Shown here one piece after another: positions 59,787-64,000 of a DNA stretch of 64,000 bases; position 1 is the first letter of the stretch, and every line of letters begins with the position of its first letter. The notes below the pieces were generated by a model. That model made no database searches. It was not told where the DNA came from and saw nothing but the letters and a program-made list of their open reading frames with translations. The translations under genes and the position numbers were made by a program. Where the stretch lies: positions 1,426,001 to 1,490,000 of the forward strand of contig JAJIRX010000622.1 of NCBI GenBank assembly GCA_023853785.1, read 5' to 3'. Origin of the DNA: Psilocybe azurescens. Taxonomy: Eukaryota > Basidiomycota > Agaricomycetes > Agaricales > Agrocybaceae.

Positions 59787-60964
59787 TTAACGGCCAACTC
59801 GTCGCGCAAACTCGGCAGCCCTGCAATCTTCGCATGGTTTGTGGAACATGCTCACAATACGCCGGTCGTCATTCGCTTCCTGGAAACATCGACGTAAACT
59901 ATGCTAGTCTCGCGGCGTAGGTGATTGAACTTCACCTTAGGACACGGACAAATTCTGGCTGTGTGTACGTGCGCGGAACTCAACGCACAGTATTGTGATT
60001 TGCAGTCGGTTCTGTTGCCCGAGTAATATGATTTGACGAAATGCTTCATACCCTCCAATTGTAAGATCAAGTCCGCGAGCGACAAGAGGACTGCAACTCA
60101 CGCTACACCCTCTGTACCAGTCCCCATATCTGCGAAAGGACAAAAGGTAAGCGAGGAAACAAACTCAAGGGGTGGTTTTAATTACACTTCATCGCTGCAC
60201 ATGTCGTCAGTTTACTGAATGAAAGAGGATTGAGGCACGGATGCGGAGGGTTGAGTTAAAGATGCAATAGCCATGATCAAACGACCAGGCCCATAATATA
60301 CTTTCTTGGATGGAGTGACGGTGAAGTAACTAATAGTCAGACCGACCTCGACCATCCTTGAATGTCACGCGATTGGCATCGGGCAAAAGGATCTGACTTT
60401 CTCCAAGTAAGGCAGGAAGATCGATAACATGCCAGCAGGCATCGGTGATATATCTATGAACACCAAGAGGTCACCGGGGTCAAGCCAGCCTCAAACCGAC
60501 GCAACAGTCGCCGAACCTTGCCATTCAAACGACCTCCACGGAAAATTATCCCACCGGAACTGAGCCAATTTAAGCCGTGATGATACTTCAAAATAAACGG
60601 AGATGATTACTGATTGGAACCTAGTTGCCTTGTTTAGCTTCTTGTACCAAACTGGCGCATACAGCGATATACTTTCCTTGTCAAGGAGAACAATCATTTC
60701 GGCGTAAGTCGTAGCAATACGCCCGTGTGCCACAATTCCGCAATCTCGATAAGGAAGGAAGTATGAGCAACCACTCTCCGGGTCTCTATATCTAGGCTGG
60801 GGAAGATTAGAGAAGCTCAGAGACCAATACAGACAGGTGACTTGCGAAAAAGAAGACCGTAACCAAGACATGAGGTATTTATCATCAGTTGTGCACAAAA
60901 AAGACGCATTAGAAAAAGATGTGGATAAGCAATATGTAGCCGTGTCAATCAGTTGTGACTTCAT
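59787..60964 (-). CDS. Hypothetical Cys/His-rich protein, exons partial and one frame break
   Basis: Not recognised. On - the following open segments look like exons of one protein: CSYFLPYRDCGIVAHGRIAT and YAEMIVLLDKESISLYAPVW (from about 60790 to 60640), RYITDACWHVIDLPALLGES and LPDANRVTFKDGR (about 60450-60350), SYFTVTPSKKVYYGPGRLIM and AIASLTQPSASVPQSSFIQ (about 60340-60230), LEGMKHFVKSYYSGNRTDCK followed by SQYCALSSAHVHTARICPCP (about 60060-59940), and a last exon EANDDRRIVSMFHKPCEDCR ending AEFARRVGR (stop at 59787). Cys and His of the fourth and fifth blocks (C-X4-C, HVH, C-P-C, CEDC) suggest metal binding. Between the second and third block the frame changes by one base at 60341-60350. 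The 5' end is unknown; either a real gene with errors or a decaying one. Confidence 0.35.
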
Positions 60965-62378
60965 TGCCGGTCCAAAATCGTTTGACGCCGTCTTTACAGT
61001 CGAATTTCAGGATCAAAATAGGACACGAAGACCGAAGAGATCGTGTTACTTGTGAAAGTTCAACTCGCGTGAGTAGTCATTGGCCAATCGAAGTAAAGAA
61101 GATTATTGTGGCGTCCAATCCTGGACCGAAGTCGTGACTAAAGCCCATGCGTTGTATTTAGCGCAGTAGGTATGACGTCCTAAATAAAAGGATGAGAATA
61201 AGTGCACACATAGTCTTCATCATGCTCTACATCCACTAGAACTTGATGGTCGAAAGGACCTTGGACAGTGGTGAGTTCAAGATTCGGAAACTCAGGCGAT
61301 ATTATTGAGGTTCAATGTACCCTCCGCTCATGCTGCAGGGAGCACTGGCAAACAGGTGTAAAAGTAGCCCAAAATTGGTAAGGTAGGTCCGTGAGAGGAA
61401 CGGAAGACGTACTGTTCTATTTGAAACGCCAGAGGGTCCACTGAGTGAGTTGACCGGTCAATACTTAATATACCCTTAATCTGACAATCACATCGAGTCA
61501 TGGGGTATAGAAGCCTACCGAGCAGAACAGGCTCTGTCATCAAAGAGAAGCGGAAGGAAACAGAGAACTGGAACGAACGTTTCTTTACTTCAAGCCGTAA
61601 AACAAAAATAAAAAACAAAAAAGGGAGGTGGAAGGTGGGAATCCACAGCATACAATGTGTGGGAAATATTCGTCACATCGGTAAAGCAGTATACTGGCTG
61701 TCTCAATCGAAAAACCAGGTTCAGTAAATACTCAAAGCATATTTCATGCCTGGAGTTTTGAGATTCGCGAACACGGGGTAGAGTCAGATGATAGGTCTAT
61801 CATTGTATACGGAGGCACGGCTGTTAGGACTGTGGACACGAAACGTATGGGCACCAAAGCCACCAGACAAGAAGTGCCCTGAAGTGGCTACAGATATTTG
61901 GCGGAGATAAAGCAAGCTCTGGTCAGAGTATCGCGCAGAAACTATGGAGACAGTATCATCAATGATCGCAGACTTGGGAGAATTTGGATTAATGGTCGCA
62001 ATATAAACGTAGAATATTGCGCAGGACCTGTAGATTCAAGACAAGAAGGACAGCAGTCTATGCTCCATAAACTTTGATCACATCATTGGTGCCGATTCGG
62101 TTTTGGCCAAAGACGAAATGTTGACAGGTTCAAGATTCAACAGGTTATGCGAATCATATCCAGAGTTGTGGTCATATAACGACCGAATATCGAGTAAGGA
62201 TGCTATGGTGAGTGAAGTTCTGTTATCTGGAGCAAACCTTGGGCATTTGTAGGTTGAAGACAACCAACAGCAAGACTCGTCGGGCCGTGTGATGATGCGA
62301 CGAATTCGTGACAGTCGCGTGATTTACAAGCTCTCGGCCGCGATCGAGTAATATCTGCCGGTCAAGTCCAATACTACC
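60965..62378. other. Unassigned region upstream of MIM1
   Basis: About 1.4 kb. On + an open stretch at 62090-62255 (SRFNRLCESYPELWSYNDRI) reads protein-like but lacks a start and could not be joined to other exons. The rest contains only short frames. No transposon ends found. Confidence 0.35.
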
Positions 62379-63435
62379 ATGGCGGCCTCATCAAACGAAA
62401 GCTTGGATATTCTCGAGGTATGACACCAAATTACATCACAGACCTTACAGGAAGCTGAAGTTCCTATAGTCAGCTCTTGATCAGGCCTTCTCCGCACCCT
62501 TGTCAGCCGTGCCCCAGGAAGTTGTTCAAGAAGTGGAAGTGGCGGTGACCGAGTCCGAGTCGGTCGAGGCCTCCCAGTTCGAATCTGCTGAAGTCAACCT
62601 TGCGGATTCAGCTGTGGTAGAAGTCAACTTGTCCGATTCAGCTGTGTCAAATGACTCATGGAGGGCAGAGTACGAAGCGCAAGTTCAATCCTGGCGCGCT
62701 CGTTCAGCTGAGGAACGCGAAAAGGCCGAAAAGGAGCGCTTGAAATGGGAAGCAATCCGCGCTATCGAGAAGGAAGAGGCGGCGAAGAGAAAAGCTGCAG
62801 GGATTGTCGACGAGCCAGTGGTTACTCCTTCTCAGCTCCAAGGAGAAGAAATTTGGGAGAATGTCAAGGCTTCCGGCGTCGAGTCCACTTCTTCGAGGGT
62901 CGAAGCAGAGCCTTTGAACGCAAGAGCCAGGCCTATAGTAGTATATATATTCACATCTTCTCGACCTTCTAACTCGAACTGAATCTCAATTCAACAGGTT
63001 CCCCCTACACCTCCACTACCCCGGACAGACTCTCACCAAGATGCTACTACTACTACAGACGAATCACAGAAATGGGAGGATGTACCGTCCGTTACTTCAT
63101 CCTTTCCGTCCATGTCTTTCCCGGAGAATATCGAGGACTCTTCGCCTGCTCATCGAGAACCCGCCCCTCCACCCGCCCCTGTTTCCGTGTCCCTGGCTAT
63201 CTTCGACTCGACCCTTTCGACGCGCACACGGGTAACTGCATTCTTCTCCTCGCTGGCTGTCAACCTGTTCCTCCCCTTCGTTAATGGTGTTATGCTTGGC
63301 TTTGGTGAAATCTTTGCGAAAGATGTCGTCATGCAATGGCTGGGTTGGAAGCCCTCTGGTCCGGCGTCAAGCGTGGCGAATGTTGGATTGAGGTCAAGTA
63401 CCCGCGAAGAACGCCAGAGGAACGCCTTGCGGTAA
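62379..63435 (+). CDS. MIM1: Mitochondrial import protein 1 (Mim1/TOM13)
   Basis: Outer mitochondrial membrane protein that inserts alpha-helical outer-membrane proteins and helps TOM assembly. Exon 1 MAASSNESLDILE is followed by SALDQAFSAPLSAVPQEVVQ and a very acidic segment (VEVAVTESESVEASQFESAE). Then comes a charged helix (WRARSAEEREKAEKERLKWE, AIRAIEKEEAAKRKAAGIVD) and a disordered Pro/Ser-rich region. The family part is at the C-terminus: TLSTRTRVTAFFSSLAVNLF and LPFVNGVMLGFGEIFAKDVV. This single membrane helix with NLFLPFVNGVMLGFGE is the TOM13/Mim1 signature, with its Gly/Ala dimerisation motif. Three exons. Yeast Mim1 is only 113 residues; this form has an N-terminal extension of roughly 200. 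Confidence 0.88.
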
Positions 63436-63579
63436 TCGGTTTAAAGTCCATTCGTATTCTTGTATAGAGGCCAAAATACACATAATGCTAATAATTGCAT
63501 GCTAATGGTCCGGAATATTAAATGTATGAAGTTACAGTAATTAAAAGATTGTAGCCACAATGCAACAAGGCCCAAGACT

Positions 63580-64000
63580 CTACAGTTTCGAGTTCTTGGG
63601 GATCCCGCGGATTGCCTGTCGAACACCGAGATCTCCCAAGACATCCTCAGCTGCGGAAACAATTTGTCAATATAGAGACGACGACGAAGGAAATGAGGCA
63701 CACCTCCTCCAAGGATACTGCGAAGGAGAAAGTCAGTTGATTGTCATGGGACAAATAGAAGGACAAAAACTCACGCATCGAATGGGACAGTGCGATGGTA
63801 CTGGTATAATGAGCATAAACCTTCGGACATATAACATAAAAACCTACGTGTTCAATGAATTCACCCATTCCTAGTTGTCGGAGGTAAGTTAAGAAGGGAT
63901 ACTCGCAAAATCAAAGCTATGCGCACCTGTCTTGGTGATACCACGACCACCGAAGATTTGGACCGCATCTGCAGCAGTTTCTTGAGCAGAACGTGTAGCC
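63580..64000 (-). CDS. Acyl-CoA dehydrogenase, C-terminal exons (runs off the right edge)
   Basis: Partial gene. Small exons on - encode ATRSAQETAADAVQIFGGRG, ITKTG, MGEFIEH, YHRTVPFDAILGGA, then EDVLGDLGVRQAIRGIPKNS, ending in KL and a stop. The QETAADAVQIFGGRGIT block is the acyl-CoA dehydrogenase C-terminal helical signature (flavin-contact region). The last residues are SKL, a PTS1, so this one is likely peroxisomal rather than mitochondrial. It introduces the double bond at the start of beta-oxidation. Five exons of 20-70 bases. The N-terminal part (catalytic base, substrate pocket, possible cytochrome b5 domain) lies beyond the window. Confidence 0.88.

Noticed and set aside
62090..62255. 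Open + stretch with RLCESYPELWSYN
   Set aside because: Protein-like, but no start codon, no neighbouring exons in phase and no known domain; kept as unassigned.

Overview
The window is nuclear DNA of a filamentous basidiomycete, most likely an Agaricomycete. Nearly every gene is broken by many GT-AG introns of about 45-70 bases, genes sit close together on both strands, and the families are fungal: a WC-2-type light regulator, a Kre9/Knh1-like GPI protein, ERG28, MIM1 and the Fox2 halves. I found no rRNA, tRNA, CRISPR array or intact transposon.

Layout. 0.4-6.5 kb: three tandem NAD(P)-binding epimerase/NmrA-like paralogues on +. 6.6-12.7 kb: housekeeping genes SPC3 (-), the ASTRA WD40 subunit ASA1 (+), BSD2/Ndfip (-) and BUD13 (-). 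13.2-18 kb: an MFS transporter and a Ser-rich GPI-anchored protein (both -). 18.3-23.3 kb: PRMT5 and an ankyrin protein (both -). 23.9-30.6 kb: WC-2, SDS22 and CCDC174 (all +). 30.6-39 kb: a run of - genes (metallo-beta-lactamase fold, MoaD/MOCS2A, thiamine pyrophosphokinase, a tail-anchored CS-domain protein, a long disordered protein). 39.2-48 kb: ERG28, an F-box/LRR-type protein and a Ca2+/H+ exchanger (all +). 48.3-53 kb: a MaoC hydratase and a two-domain short-chain dehydrogenase (both -). 53.6-57.5 kb: B-type cyclin and an FHA/G-patch protein (both -). 58-64 kb: an XLF/Nej1-like NHEJ factor (+), a poorly preserved unknown (-), MIM1 (+) and the 3' end of an acyl-CoA dehydrogenase (-).

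Two things stand out. First, the peroxisomal beta-oxidation enzyme Fox2, usually one dehydrogenase-dehydrogenase-hydratase polypeptide in fungi, is encoded here by two adjacent genes, each ending in its own PTS1 tripeptide (SKL and AKL); an acyl-CoA dehydrogenase also ending in SKL lies 11 kb away. Second, at least eight sites in otherwise well-formed genes show a one-base frame break, almost all in or beside short mononucleotide runs and almost all looking like one missing base. This is most simply read as homopolymer-length error in the underlying sequence, though decay of some copies is possible.

No clear new multi-gene system is visible. The best candidates for new biology are the split Fox2 pair, the 8-base micro-exon inside the calcium-exchanger signature, the tail-anchored CS-domain protein, and the Cys-rich unknown near 60 kb. 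Gene spans run from start to stop codon and include introns. Starts were checked for ATG, and where the first exon could not be found this is stated.
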